The notes: generated by a model not told the origin, from the letters alone. A DNA stretch of 64,000 nt from an uncultured Kordiimonas sp. (GCA_947503575.1 CANNDZ010000001.1:744001-808000), one strand, 5' to 3'; counted from the first letter of the stretch, positions 8,137 through 17,892 are shown. Numbers and translations are program-made.

Positions 8137-9228
8137 GTGGTTGTGCGAAAGTTCAGTTTTTTCTTCCTGATCGCCGCTCTTGTGTCAACAGCGCCAAACG
8201 CAGGCGCCGAAGACTATGAATACCGGACAATCCGCGATCCCCGTAAGCTGACGGACGAACAATCGACCAGGGCAGCCGCCAACTATCAGCGCTATTGCTC
8301 GCTGTGCCACGGCGCGGACAGGCAGGGGTATGTGAACGATCACGCCCCTTCGTTGCGCAGCAAAAGTCTTTTCAGTTCCGGTGTGCCGCACGAGGTGCTG
8401 CGCCCCATCCAGTATGGTCGGGATGGCACGCCCATGGGCGGCTATCTCGATGAAGTGGGCGGGCCGCTGACGCTTGATGAAACCTGGGATCTGACCTATT
8501 GGCTGTTTTGGCAGGCCGACACCGAGCGTGTGCGTATCACCAAAGAGCTGGTGCAAGGTGATCCCGCGCGCGGCAGGGACCTGTATGCCGAGCACTGCAC
8601 CGAATGCCACGGCGCAAACGGCGAGGGTGTGACCGCGCCCGCGCTTGGCAACGCCTCTGCGCTGTCGCACAACTCTGACGAATTTATCCGCTATGCGATC
8701 CGCGAAGGGCGCGACGGCACGCCGATGCAGCCCTGGAAAGATATATTATCGTCCACAGATATTGATAACCTGACGGCGTTCCTCAGGAGCCGTGCCAGCG
8801 GCTGGGAGCAGTCCAAGGTGGTGCTGCGGGACGTGCCGACGCCCGACCAGTATGTCATCAACAAAGCGGGCGACGACCCGGACTTTGACCTGCAGGATGG
8901 CCTTTATGTGTCCTCGCCTGACCTGTTGCGGGCGCTGGAGGCAAAGAACCGGATGGTTCTTTTGGACACCCGCGTCACATCTGTTTGGCAACGCGTACAC
9001 ATCGAAGGGGCCGTGCCGCTACCCTATTATGTGGATCTTGACGATGTGGTCGCTGATTTGCCGAGAGATGTGCAGATTGTGGCTTATTGTTCCTGCCCGC
9101 GCGCGGCGGCAGATCATGTGGTGGGGCAACTTAGGGAGCGTGGCTTTACCCGCACGGCCACCCTGTATGAGGGTATTTTTGGCTGGATGAACATGGGCTT
9201 TCCGGTCGTCAACGGTAAATCCCAATAG
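8137..9228 (+). CDS. periplasmic diheme cytochrome c fused to a rhodanese domain
   Basis: 363 aa with a signal peptide (residues 1-24, cut after NAGA). Two class I cytochrome c domains follow, with CSLCH at 54-58 and CTECH at 154-158; each is followed by GRDGTPM, whose Met is the likely axial ligand. Residues about 255-355 form a rhodanese-like domain (VLLDTRVTSVWQRVHIEGA) with the catalytic loop YCSCPRAAAD, which retains the nucleophile-position Cys. An electron-transfer/sulfur role is inferred. Start is GTG at 8137 or GTG at 8143; both have purine-rich sites upstream. Confidence 0.9.
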   Translation: MVVRKFSFFFLIAALVSTAPNAGAEDYEYRTIRDPRKLTDEQSTRAAANYQRYCSLCHGADRQGYVNDHAPSLRSKSLFSSGVPHEVLRPIQYGRDGTPMGGYLDEVGGPLTLDETWDLTYWLFWQADTERVRITKELVQGDPARGRDLYAEHCTECHGANGEGVTAPALGNASALSHNSDEFIRYAIREGRDGTPMQPWKDILSSTDIDNLTAFLRSRASGWEQSKVVLRDVPTPDQYVINKAGDDPDFDLQDGLYVSSPDLLRALEAKNRMVLLDTRVTSVWQRVHIEGAVPLPYYVDLDDVVADLPRDVQIVAYCSCPRAAADHVVGQLRERGFTRTATLYEGIFGWMNMGFPVVNGKSQ

Positions 9229-9303
9229 AATTATACCGTCAACTCGGGTTATCCTTGACCTGCCGCTCAGCAGCGGTGGTTTGAGGAAAAGAGGGAGACG
9301 AGC

Positions 9304-9660
9304 ATGACGTATGTGGATGGATTTGTTGCAGCGGTACCAACGGCAAACAAGGAAAAATACCGCAAACACGCCGAAGAAGCCGCGGTGTTTTTTAAACGGC
9401 ACGGTGCCCTGCAGGTGATGGAATGCTGGGGTGATGAAGTGCCAAAAGGCGAGGTGACCGATTTCTATGGTGCAGTGAAAGCGAGCGAAGATGAGACCGT
9501 TGTTTTCGCGCTGGTTATCTGGCCCGATAAAGCGACGCGGGAAGCGGGCAACCCGAAGGTTTTTGCCGATATGGAAGCCGCCGGTAGTGACATGAGCGAG
9601 ATGCCGTTTGACGGCAAACGCATGATCTACGGCGGTTTCGAGACGATTGTTGACGTTTAG
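9304..9660 (+). CDS. DUF1428 family protein (YbaA-like)
   Basis: 118 aa, the usual size of the family. Characteristic start MTYVDGFVAAVPTANKEKYRKHAEEAA, central MECWGDEVPKGEVTDFYGAVKA and end MPFDGKRMIYGGFETIVD. A small cytoplasmic dimeric alpha/beta-barrel (ferredoxin-like) protein of unknown biochemical role. A GGGAG ribosome site stands six to ten bases before the ATG. It is the first of three rightward enzyme genes, each with its own 70-130-base leader, so a shared operon is uncertain. Confidence 0.9.
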   Translation: MTYVDGFVAAVPTANKEKYRKHAEEAAVFFKRHGALQVMECWGDEVPKGEVTDFYGAVKASEDETVVFALVIWPDKATREAGNPKVFADMEAAGSDMSEMPFDGKRMIYGGFETIVDV

Positions 9661-9789
9661 GAAAAGGCCCGCCACACTTTTGATGGTGATCTGACTATAG
9701 TGTATTCGGTGTAGGTGGCATAGCGGTCAGGACGCCACGGGTAACACGCGGCGCGTGCGGCGAAACCGGATAAAGCGGGAGGAACGGCC

Positions 9790-10350
9790 ATGGCAGAGCA
9801 AGCAACTTTCACGGCCATGCAGGACGGCACCCTTGAGGACTGGCAAATCATCGGCGCCGCCCACATGGAAGAGTTCAAGAACACAGCTGATCGTTTCATC
9901 GGCATGTTAAAGTCGCTGGAGCAATACACGCTGGGCTTTGCCTGTGACCAATTGCAACATTCTTTGATGGCCGGCACCCTGGCGCGCCGGGCAGGCGCAT
10001 CGGATGAAGAAATTGTCATCGCTCTGTGTCACGATATCGGTAAAGCCATCAATGTGCCCAACCACGGCCCCATCGCTGCGGAGATGATGCGCCCCTATAT
10101 CAGCGACAACAGCTATCACGTTATCCGCAACCATCAAGCGTTTCAGGGTGAGCACTATTATCATTATCTGGGGGCACCAACGGACCTGCGCAAACAATGG
10201 AAAGACGAGCCCTGGTATGACCTCGCCGTCAAACTGGTAGATGAATGGGATGCGCCTGCCTTTGATCCGGATTTTGAAGTCGACAGCCTGGAAAGCTTTA
10301 TCCCCCTGATGCGCAAAGTGTTTCACGACAAGCCTGTCGCTGCCGGGTGA
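9790..10350 (+). CDS. HD-domain protein (putative metal-dependent hydrolase or oxygenase)
   Basis: 186 aa. Histidine/aspartate metal ligands are visible in order: QHSL, CHDIGK, NHGPIA, RNHQAF, and a late Asp in VDEWDAP. This pattern fits the HD superfamily. The extra histidines between HD and the last Asp recall the mixed-valence di-iron branch (PhnZ/TmpB type), but the Tyr/Glu pair that PhnZ places before the first His is absent (Phe at the Glu position), so phosphonate oxygenase activity is not claimed. Cytoplasmic. Ribosome site GGGAGGAA before the ATG. Confidence 0.82.
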   Translation: MAEQATFTAMQDGTLEDWQIIGAAHMEEFKNTADRFIGMLKSLEQYTLGFACDQLQHSLMAGTLARRAGASDEEIVIALCHDIGKAINVPNHGPIAAEMMRPYISDNSYHVIRNHQAFQGEHYYHYLGAPTDLRKQWKDEPWYDLAVKLVDEWDAPAFDPDFEVDSLESFIPLMRKVFHDKPVAAG

Positions 10351-10454
10351 CGTTGAGAGGTGAGCCCCGTTCATATCCTGTTTGGGCCAAAACGCGCTGT
10401 AGCTGCCTCGATCTTGGCGCAGCAAGGGTTTTGATGTAAGGAAGAAACCAGTCC

Positions 10455-11537
10455 ATGTGGCCTAACCGAAAACTACTTGATGTGCTTGGTATCGACCTGC
10501 CGATAATACAGGCACCGATGGCGGGGGCGAACGGTTCGGCCATGGCGATTGCGGTTGCCAAAGCCGGTGGGCTGGGTTCGCTGCCTTGTGCCATGCTGAA
10601 CCCGGCAAAGGTAAGGGCGGAAATCGGTACCATTCGGCACCAGACCGAGAAGCCCATAAACCTCAACTTCTTCTGTCATACCCTACCCACGCCTGATACC
10701 AACCGCGACGCGGCCTGGAAGCAGCATCTGACCCGCTATTATGATGAACTTGGGCTGGATGCGTCAGTGTCGGCACCCGCTGTAACTCGTGCGCCATTCG
10801 ATGAAGCCATGTGTGACGTCATCGAGGACGTCAAACCCGAGGTAGTCAGCTTTCATTTTGGACTGCCGGCAGGCCACTTGCTTGACCGCGTCAAAGCAGC
10901 GGGCAGTCGTGTGCTGGGCTGCGCAACAACGGTCGAGGAGGCACGATGGCTGGAAGCAAACGGTTGTGATGCCATAATCGCGCAAGGTCATGAAGCGGGC
11001 GGCCACCGGGGTATGTTTTTGGGCAGTGACATCACGACCCAGGCGGGTACTTTTGCGCTCGTGCCGCAGGTCGTGGATGCCGTGAAAGTCCCCGTGATTG
11101 CAGCGGGTGGCATCGGCGACGGGCGCGGGATAGCGGCGGCATTTGCGCTTGGTGCCGCAGGGGCGCAAATCGGTACCGCTTACCTCCTGACCCGAGAATC
11201 CCTGATTTCCGATCTGCACCGAAAAGCGCTGGGGGATGCGCGGGATGATGGCACTGCGTTGACCAACCTGTTTTCCGGCAGGCCCGCGCGCGGCCTGTTG
11301 AACAGGGTTATGCGAGATATCGGTCCTATGTCTGATCTGGCGCCTGCTTTCCCGACAGCCGGGCAGGCGCTGGCACCGTTGAAGGCGGCTGCCGAAGCCG
11401 AGGGACTGACCGATTTTACATCGCTGTGGGCGGGACAGGCTGCCAGCTTATGTCAGGAAACCAGTTCAGGCGACCTTACCTCCCAGCTTGCCGAAGCAGC
11501 CGCACGTCGGCTCAAGGCACTGGGTTTGTTTGGTTGA
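10455..11537 (+). CDS. nitronate monooxygenase / NAD(P)H-dependent flavin oxidoreductase
   Basis: 360 aa TIM-barrel FMN enzyme of the 2-nitropropane dioxygenase family. N-terminal DLPIIQAPMAGANGSAMAIAV, the central QGHEAGGHRG segment with the catalytic His, and the FMN phosphate-binding AAGGIGDGRGIAAAFALGA are all in place. The family oxidises propionate-3-nitronate or alkyl nitronates, or acts as an NADH:quinone reductase; which applies here cannot be told. Follows the HD gene at 104 bases with a GGAAGAAA ribosome site. Convergent with the patatin gene. Confidence 0.93.
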   Translation: MWPNRKLLDVLGIDLPIIQAPMAGANGSAMAIAVAKAGGLGSLPCAMLNPAKVRAEIGTIRHQTEKPINLNFFCHTLPTPDTNRDAAWKQHLTRYYDELGLDASVSAPAVTRAPFDEAMCDVIEDVKPEVVSFHFGLPAGHLLDRVKAAGSRVLGCATTVEEARWLEANGCDAIIAQGHEAGGHRGMFLGSDITTQAGTFALVPQVVDAVKVPVIAAGGIGDGRGIAAAFALGAAGAQIGTAYLLTRESLISDLHRKALGDARDDGTALTNLFSGRPARGLLNRVMRDIGPMSDLAPAFPTAGQALAPLKAAAEAEGLTDFTSLWAGQAASLCQETSSGDLTSQLAEAAARRLKALGLFG

Positions 11538-11589
11538 TCATGGATAGCAGGAGTTTCCTGATGTTTGGTGGTGGCTCTGATAGCGGTTG

Positions 11590-13074
11590 TTATTTTTGGC
11601 CCTGAGCAAATTTGGCCCCCTGCAGGTAACCCAGCCCGATAAATGCCCATGTTTGATCATTTTTGAAATTCTGATCACCGGTGCTGTATTGTGGAAAATG
11701 AATCTGTAGCGCTTCAATGCCAAAGCCGTTCAGCTTGGCTTTCAGGTTTCTGTTGCTCAAATAATCTTCATAGTTGCCAGCGTTGTGGGCCGCCCAGTTG
11801 TAAAGTCTTTCAGGCGTGAACTGGAAATCAACATCTTCGCAGTACCAGTCTTTGATGCCTGGTTTGCGTGTATCATTGAGCGCAGTTTCAAAATCAGACC
11901 GTATCTTTTGGCCAATGCTCCCTCGCTTGGCTTGTTGCTGCATAGTGGGGCGTATGTCCTGAGGCAAGCCGGCCTTTATGTAATAAATCGTCGATGAAAC
12001 AGTGCCTGTTGCATCTTTGACAACACCTTTCACCCAGGATGTGGGCAGGGAAGAAAATGTCTGTGCGGCAAAAGCTTCGTCAATTTCTTCAACGGTTAGT
12101 GTCAAACCATACCGTCCCAGATTTGCTTTCAGGTTTCTGTAACCGTCATAAATATAGGCGGGATCATGCTCTGCATCGACAATAATGACATTGTCCACGC
12201 CGCGGCGGATCAGCGCCATGGCCCCCAGGTTTTCTGATTTTCCGCCATCCCACAGTTTGGATGGGCTTTCAATGCTGTCGGGGTAGAAGATATCAATCGG
12301 TGTCTTGAGAGGAGCGAACGCCGCCCCTGAAATAGCAACCGCTTCATGCCAAGCCTCAAACGTGTTGCCCTTGGTGCTCTGGTAACCGAAATCGCTCGTG
12401 CCGTAATGGATGGGTGTAATTTCCATCAGTTTCTGCGGCCAGGTACGCTCCACTTTTTTGGTGTCCAAAGTAGCATTTATGATCGGATAGGGCGCTTCTT
12501 GGGTGCGCACTATTTGCGCACTGCCTGGCAGCGTCATGGATTGTTCACCCTTGCCAAATGTCCGTTTTATACTCTCGCGGTACGCTCCACGCAGGGACCG
12601 TCCCGGCTTAAACCAGTTTGTGGTCAACACCTGCTTAGAGGAGACAAAGTTGCCGGTAATTGATAGGTGGCATACTTGCTCAGGGGTAGTGTCTGTCGAA
12701 AAAGTGGTGTCCCAAAAGTTGCTGTCCGGGGCTGCTCGGTTTTCATAGTTGGCAAACATGAAATAATTTAAATAGCCACCGCCCGAGACGCTAGAGACAA
12801 TATCAACTTTGTTCATCAGCTCGGGCTGGCTGTCGTATATGCCCTTTAGCACACCGTATGAAAACATGGCTGACCGCAGCCCACCACCAGAGAGGGCGAT
12901 GCCCCAGTCTATTGGCTTATCACCAATCAGCGCACGTTCGTCAGCATTGAGCGTCAGAGGCAGAAGCTTGCCATTTTGTTGTGGCACAATTTCGTGCTTT
13001 TTTACGGTGACGGTCTGGCCGCACCCCGCAACAAGCAGGGGAAGCAATAGTAAACTAATGAGGACTTTTTTCAT
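11590..13074 (-). CDS. patatin-like phospholipase, lipoprotein
   Basis: 494 aa from the ATG at 13074, chosen because it follows GGGAG by six bases and gives a lipoprotein signal (MKKVLISLLLLPLLVAGC, Cys18); the track start adds 23 residues. A lipid hydrolase with a Ser-Asp dyad: the oxyanion-hole motif LSGGGLRSA at about residue 62, the nucleophile elbow SSVSGGGY at about 94, and the catalytic Asp in LWDGGKSENLG at about 295. The C-terminal 150 residues are not recognisable. Anchored in the outer or inner membrane; substrate is presumably phospholipid. Confidence 0.9.
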   Translation of the reverse strand: MKKVLISLLLLPLLVAGCGQTVTVKKHEIVPQQNGKLLPLTLNADERALIGDKPIDWGIALSGGGLRSAMFSYGVLKGIYDSQPELMNKVDIVSSVSGGGYLNYFMFANYENRAAPDSNFWDTTFSTDTTPEQVCHLSITGNFVSSKQVLTTNWFKPGRSLRGAYRESIKRTFGKGEQSMTLPGSAQIVRTQEAPYPIINATLDTKKVERTWPQKLMEITPIHYGTSDFGYQSTKGNTFEAWHEAVAISGAAFAPLKTPIDIFYPDSIESPSKLWDGGKSENLGAMALIRRGVDNVIIVDAEHDPAYIYDGYRNLKANLGRYGLTLTVEEIDEAFAAQTFSSLPTSWVKGVVKDATGTVSSTIYYIKAGLPQDIRPTMQQQAKRGSIGQKIRSDFETALNDTRKPGIKDWYCEDVDFQFTPERLYNWAAHNAGNYEDYLSNRNLKAKLNGFGIEALQIHFPQYSTGDQNFKNDQTWAFIGLGYLQGAKFAQGQK

Positions 13075-13191
13075 GAATTGCTCCCGCTCATTACAAATAT
13101 GCTCGTAAAAGACGTATTTTACGGCTCTTTGCTGCAAAAACAATGGTTTACTTAACGGCTAATCACTCAGCTGGCGTCTTGCCTAACGGGT

Positions 13192-14379
13192 TCAGTTGGG
13201 CTCAAAGCTTTTCGCGATGGCCTCCGTTGCCGCACGGTAATGCTTGTGATACCCGGTGCCGACGGCGGCTGGGGCATTGCTGTGCACGGCAATAACCACA
13301 TCCCGTTTCGGGTTAACGTAAATCATCTGGCCGAAAATGCCGCTGGCGGTATAGGCCCCGTCATCCAAAAGCCACCATTTATAGCCGTAGCCATCGTATC
13401 CCTTGGACGGTGTTGTTGCCATGTCCATCCATCCTTCTGGCAGAATGTTTGTCCCCGATGGCAGCATGCCTTCATGTTTTGCAAACAGGCCAAGGCGGGC
13501 ATAATCCCGTAGGCTGGCACTGATACAACAACCACCTGTTTCAACACCAAAAGGTGTGGTTACTATCCAGTTGGCGTCATGTTCCATACCAAACGCCTGC
13601 CAGATTTTGGCGTTCATATAGTCAGCGGCGCTGTTACCAATGGCAGCGCGCAGTACCTCGCCCAAAAGGTTGCTCTCTGCAGTGTTGTAGTTGAACACCT
13701 CGCCTGGGGCATGGGCGCGCTTCAAGGTGCCCAGATAATCCGTGAGCGCAATGCCCTGCAAACCGCCAGCCTTTGATACATCTGATTCCGGGTCTTCATA
13801 GTCTTCGTTCCAGGCAATGCCGGAGGCCATCTGCAAGATATGGCGCAGTTTCACGCCGCCATAGTCTGTGCCGCGCATGCGGGGTAGATAATCCGCGACT
13901 GTATCATCCAGGCTGGTGATGTAGCCGTCTTTCATTGCCGCGCCGATCAGTGTGGAGGTGAAAGATTTGGTAACCGAAAAAGAAATCCAGCGACTTTCGG
14001 GTGTGTGGTCGGCGGCGTAATGCTCCAGCCGGATGGTATCGCCCTCAAGCACAGCCATGCCCATCAGCGGTTCCTGCAAAAGTAAATCCTGAACAGTATA
14101 TGTGGTTCCATCAACAACGTACGTCAGCGCCTTTAGGCTTTCATCAAGTTCTGTGGTTAACGGATAAGGCGTCGCGGACGCAGGCAGTGCGCGCGTTGGG
14201 GCCGCCCGGTCAATATGCGCGAACGCAATGCGGCGGTCTGCATCATTGAGAAACAGTACATTTGCGATGCCTTCATCGGCCATCCGTTTTATGAGCTCGT
14301 CTATTGCCTCTTCAGGTGCGGCAAAAGCAGCAGGGCCCATAAGGCATGCCAGCAGAAATGATTTCATGATCCGTTTCAT
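13192..14379 (-). CDS. periplasmic serine hydrolase, beta-lactamase/NylB-like fold
   Basis: 395 aa with a signal peptide (MKRIMKSFLLACLMGPAAFA). Class C beta-lactamase fold: nucleophile motif SVTK (ISFSVTKSFTSTLIGAA), second motif YNT (FNYNTAESNLLGEVLR) and a GIFGQMIYVNP stretch in place of KTG. This combination is typical of 6-aminohexanoate-dimer-hydrolase-like esterases or amidases rather than true beta-lactamases. An AGGA ribosome site lies seven bases before the ATG. A second, distinct serine hydrolase of the same superfamily occurs at 26.2 kb. Substrate unknown. Confidence 0.9.
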   Translation of the reverse strand: MKRIMKSFLLACLMGPAAFAAPEEAIDELIKRMADEGIANVLFLNDADRRIAFAHIDRAAPTRALPASATPYPLTTELDESLKALTYVVDGTTYTVQDLLLQEPLMGMAVLEGDTIRLEHYAADHTPESRWISFSVTKSFTSTLIGAAMKDGYITSLDDTVADYLPRMRGTDYGGVKLRHILQMASGIAWNEDYEDPESDVSKAGGLQGIALTDYLGTLKRAHAPGEVFNYNTAESNLLGEVLRAAIGNSAADYMNAKIWQAFGMEHDANWIVTTPFGVETGGCCISASLRDYARLGLFAKHEGMLPSGTNILPEGWMDMATTPSKGYDGYGYKWWLLDDGAYTASGIFGQMIYVNPKRDVVIAVHSNAPAAVGTGYHKHYRAATEAIAKSFEPN

Positions 14380-14436
14380 ACAAAGTCCTGACTTGATGGT
14401 GTCGAAAAAGCCGTTTGTGGATAGTGGCTAAGTGAG

Positions 14437-14466
14437 CGCGGGCCCGGGTTAGTGCCCAGGCCCGCG
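14437..14466 (-). terminator. possible terminator hairpin downstream of the Asp-box protein gene
   Basis: CGCGGGCC and GGCCCGCG form an eight-base-pair stem with further internal pairing across cgggttagtgccca. It sits 17 bases beyond the stop of the leftward 1084-aa gene. No U-tract follows on either strand, so it is a weak intrinsic terminator at best. Confidence 0.4.
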
Positions 14467-14482
14467 TTTGATGGCCTTAGTT

Positions 14483-17400
14483 TTACTGACCAGCTGGTAG
14501 CGGTGACCCCGGTGTCCAGGGTGCCCCCGCTTCCTGCAAGGCCGTCTGGAACGCGGGTACCGTGGTATCCACCAACGCCGAAATCCGGTCCATCACATCG
14601 GTGAGGCCTTCAAGGGCGTACGCAAACTGTTCCCGGTGTTGCTGGGTTGGGCCGTAAGCACCCCAATCAGCGGAAGCGGCATAATTTAGACGGCTTGAAA
14701 CTGTGGCGGGTGTCGCCCCCATGCCCTGCCGCGATTGTAGACCTCGAAGCTCATTGGTGATGGCTTCCAACTCTGTGCGGATGCTTTCATACATCGCCTC
14801 AAGCGCTTGCGTATCGGCCGGTGTCCGGTTCAGTGCGGTACGCATTAGAGCCAGCGTGTCGCGCAGGCCATCCAGGCTGGCGTTTGCCGCAGTTGCCTGC
14901 TTGATGGCATCCCCCACTTCTTTTTTGAAGGCAGCGCTTGCCATGTGGCCAGCACCCGGCAACGCACCCTCGCGGATCGGCGCCAGGTCGAATTGAACGG
15001 GATCAGCCAACTGCGTAATGGTGCCACCCACCCGTTGATAAAGGGTCGCGGAGTAGGTGCCTGGCGCTGCCATAAAGCCTTCATCTTCGTCGTCTGCTTC
15101 TGTAACGGCATCAACAGGTGCGTGGGTCATATCCCATGTTGCCCTGTGCAGTCCCTTTTTGGTGCTGCCCGTCACGCGGTTAACGAAAGCGCCATTCGTG
15201 TCGCGAATTTCAAGGAAGACGGCGGGTGCTGCTTCCTCGTTTTCGGCTTCGATGGCTTCCCAACTTGGATAAGTGGGGTAGTTTTCGTCTTTAACGGCGG
15301 CTTTGTCTGCCTCTTGCCGTCTTTCCTTTGCGGTTTGCAGGCTTTCCTTCAGATAATAGGTCAGCGTTGCACCGTGAGGCGGGTTGTCTGCGGCAAACTC
15401 GCTGTCGCCAACACTATCAGAATGCAGGCTGCTCTCCCGGTACCACTTGACCGCGCGACCGGGGCCGAACAGCAATGCATCCGCCTCGAGCGCCTCAGCG
15501 TCTATCGAGCGCAGCGGGCTATAGTCATCTAATATATAGATGCCGCGCCCGAACGTGCCGGCAACCAAATCATTTTCATCACGTTGAATGATGACGTCGC
15601 GCGTTGATATTGTGGGCATGCCGCCTTCGAGTTCAATCCATTTGTCACCACCATCAACGGTGAAGAAGACGCCAAACTCGGTCCCGATGAACATCAGGTC
15701 TTTGTTCACATGGTCTTGCACGATGCGCCATACTAGGTGTTTTTCGGGCAGGTCATCTGCAAGCGATGTCCAGGAGCGACCCAGATTGGTCGATTTGATC
15801 AGGTATGGCTTGTAGTCACCTTCTTTGTGGTTATCGAGCGCGACATAAACAGTGTCCCGGTCAAACAGGTCTGCCCGGATGTCGTTTACATAGGCGGTTG
15901 CAGGCACCCCGCGCACATCATCCAGCTCAATTTTTTTCCAATTCTGACCGCCATCTGTGGTGACCTGAATGAGGCCATCATCAGTGCCTGCCCACAGCAC
16001 ATTTTCATCCACCGGGCTTTCAGCAAAATTGGCGATGGTATGGAAGTTGGACATGGCGCCCAGGTCCCAGCCTGCTTCGACAGACCAAGTGCGGCCCATC
16101 ATGGGGTACTGCATGCGGTTGCCGTTTTTGGTCAGGTCTGGCGAGATGGGAGTCCAGCTATCGCCCCGGTTGTCAGAGCGCCAAACACGCTGCGAAGCGT
16201 GATAAATGCGCGCCGGGTCATGGGCAGACACATTGATGGGGGCATCCCAGTTAAAGCGCTCCGCCGGTTCGCCGGGGCGCGGTTGCGGTTTAATGTAAGT
16301 AACTTCACCGGTTTTTCTGTCATGGCGGGCAAGGCTGCCTTGCTGCCACTGTGAATAGACAATGTCCGGGTTGCCGGGTTCGGTTGCTGGCTGGTGGCCA
16401 TCCGCGAACAGCGTCAAAAACCAGTCTTTGTTTTTGATGCCTTCTTCGCGGTCGGTCCGCGACGGACCGCCTTGCGTGGAGTTATCCTGCGTGCCGCCAT
16501 AAACAAAGTAAAATGGTTTGGCGTCATCGGCTGCGACTTTGTAAAACTGGGAAACTGGCAGGTTGGAAATAAACTGCCAGTTTTTCATCCGGTCATGGGA
16601 CATGTAAATCCCGCCGTCAGAGCCAACGAGCACAAAATCCGGATCTGTTGGGTGGAACGCCATAGCGTGGTCGTCCACATGCTTTTTGTCGTTACCCAGC
16701 GGGCCCCAGGTCTTGCCGCCATCGTTTGAGACTTTGCTGTAGTTGCTCATCAGATAGATGCGGTCAAACTGGTGCTGGTCAGCAAACAGTTCCTGATAAT
16801 AATGCGGGCCTGTGCCGCCGCTGACTTCGTCTGACATTTTGGTCCAGCTTGCGCCGCGGTCCGTGGACCGGTAAAGCCCGCCCTTGCGGTTATCCACTTC
16901 AATTGCGGCATACACCACATCAGGCTGCATCGGCGAAATCGCCAGGCCGATTTTGCCCATATTGCCATCTGGCAGGCCGGTTTTCAGCTCTGTCCAGGTG
17001 TCGCCGCCGTCATCAGAGGTGAAGATGCCAGCCCCCGGCCCCGTGCCGACATAGGCGGCAATGGTGCGCTGGCGCGCCCAGGTGGCAGCATACAGACGGT
17101 CCGGGTTGCGTGGGTCCATTACAAGCGATGTAACGCCTGTCCATTCATCGGTTTCGAGGACGCGGGTCCATGTTTCGCCGCCATCCGTGGTTTTATAAAG
17201 GCCGCGTTCGCCGCCGCTGGTCCACAAAGGGCCTTGGGCAGAAACCCACACAATATCGGGGTTAGTGGGGTGGATCACGATGTCGGAGATATGTTCCGAC
17301 GCCTCAAGCCCCATGTTTTCCCAGGTTTGGCCGCCGTCATGGGATTTGTAGACGCCGTCACCAAAACTGATATGTCGACCGCCATTGTTTTCACCGGTGC

Positions 17401-17737
17401 CTACCCACACAATATTGGGGTTGCTGGGGCTGATCGTCACATCGCCGGTGGAATAGACATCCTGATCATCAAAAATGGGGGTCCAGGTTGTGCCGTTGTT
17501 TTCTGTTTTCCAGACGCCGCCAGAACCCACAGCAACATACCATGTTGACGGGTCGGTTTGGTCAACGGCAATGTCGGCAATGCGGCCCGACATATAAGCT
17601 GGCCCGATATTGCGCAGTTTCATGGATGAGAAGGTTTTGCTGGATAGTGTATCCGTTTCGGATTGTGCATGAAGCGGACCCGCCGACCCCATAAAAATTG
17701 CTGCTGCAACACATGCAGATGTGACAAGACGTTTCAT
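14483..17737 (-). CDS. secreted Asp-box (BNR/VPS10-like) beta-propeller protein
   Basis: 1084 aa with a signal peptide (MKRLVTSACVAAAIFMGSAGPLHA, then QSE). At least nine Asp-box turns are readable (TENNGTTWTP, SHDGGQTWEN, TTDGGETWTR, SDDGGDTWTE, STDRGASWTK, SNDGGKTWGP, TTDGGQNWKK, STNLGRSWTS, TVDGGDKWIE), building one or two large propellers over about residues 35-730. A C-terminal region (about 740-1084) is less ordered, with a helical stretch near 930-1060. Annotated homologues are often called glycosyl hydrolase or sortilin-like, but no catalytic residues can be assigned. Monocistronic. Confidence 0.88.
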   Translation of the reverse strand: MKRLVTSACVAAAIFMGSAGPLHAQSETDTLSSKTFSSMKLRNIGPAYMSGRIADIAVDQTDPSTWYVAVGSGGVWKTENNGTTWTPIFDDQDVYSTGDVTISPSNPNIVWVGTGENNGGRHISFGDGVYKSHDGGQTWENMGLEASEHISDIVIHPTNPDIVWVSAQGPLWTSGGERGLYKTTDGGETWTRVLETDEWTGVTSLVMDPRNPDRLYAATWARQRTIAAYVGTGPGAGIFTSDDGGDTWTELKTGLPDGNMGKIGLAISPMQPDVVYAAIEVDNRKGGLYRSTDRGASWTKMSDEVSGGTGPHYYQELFADQHQFDRIYLMSNYSKVSNDGGKTWGPLGNDKKHVDDHAMAFHPTDPDFVLVGSDGGIYMSHDRMKNWQFISNLPVSQFYKVAADDAKPFYFVYGGTQDNSTQGGPSRTDREEGIKNKDWFLTLFADGHQPATEPGNPDIVYSQWQQGSLARHDRKTGEVTYIKPQPRPGEPAERFNWDAPINVSAHDPARIYHASQRVWRSDNRGDSWTPISPDLTKNGNRMQYPMMGRTWSVEAGWDLGAMSNFHTIANFAESPVDENVLWAGTDDGLIQVTTDGGQNWKKIELDDVRGVPATAYVNDIRADLFDRDTVYVALDNHKEGDYKPYLIKSTNLGRSWTSLADDLPEKHLVWRIVQDHVNKDLMFIGTEFGVFFTVDGGDKWIELEGGMPTISTRDVIIQRDENDLVAGTFGRGIYILDDYSPLRSIDAEALEADALLFGPGRAVKWYRESSLHSDSVGDSEFAADNPPHGATLTYYLKESLQTAKERRQEADKAAVKDENYPTYPSWEAIEAENEEAAPAVFLEIRDTNGAFVNRVTGSTKKGLHRATWDMTHAPVDAVTEADDEDEGFMAAPGTYSATLYQRVGGTITQLADPVQFDLAPIREGALPGAGHMASAAFKKEVGDAIKQATAANASLDGLRDTLALMRTALNRTPADTQALEAMYESIRTELEAITNELRGLQSRQGMGATPATVSSRLNYAASADWGAYGPTQQHREQFAYALEGLTDVMDRISALVDTTVPAFQTALQEAGAPWTPGSPLPAGQ

Positions 17738-17892
17738 TGATAGCCCCTCTTTGCCCTTAAGTGGTTTGGTAAAACCATATCACCTTCGGCCATCGCCTCA
17801 ATGGATAATTGGATGGTGCAACTATCGTTTATATTTCCGCCTTGGTGACGTTAGGGGCACATCGCGAGAGAGGCGCACTTAAATGGGCGCAG

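Noticed and set aside
9019-9675. 218-aa minus-strand ORF opposite the cytochrome/DUF1428 genes
   Set aside because: Runs across two confident genes on the plus strand and has no domain-like pattern.
15737-16354. 205-aa plus-strand ORF inside the Asp-box gene
   Set aside because: Antisense shadow of regular Asp-box codons; no ribosome site.
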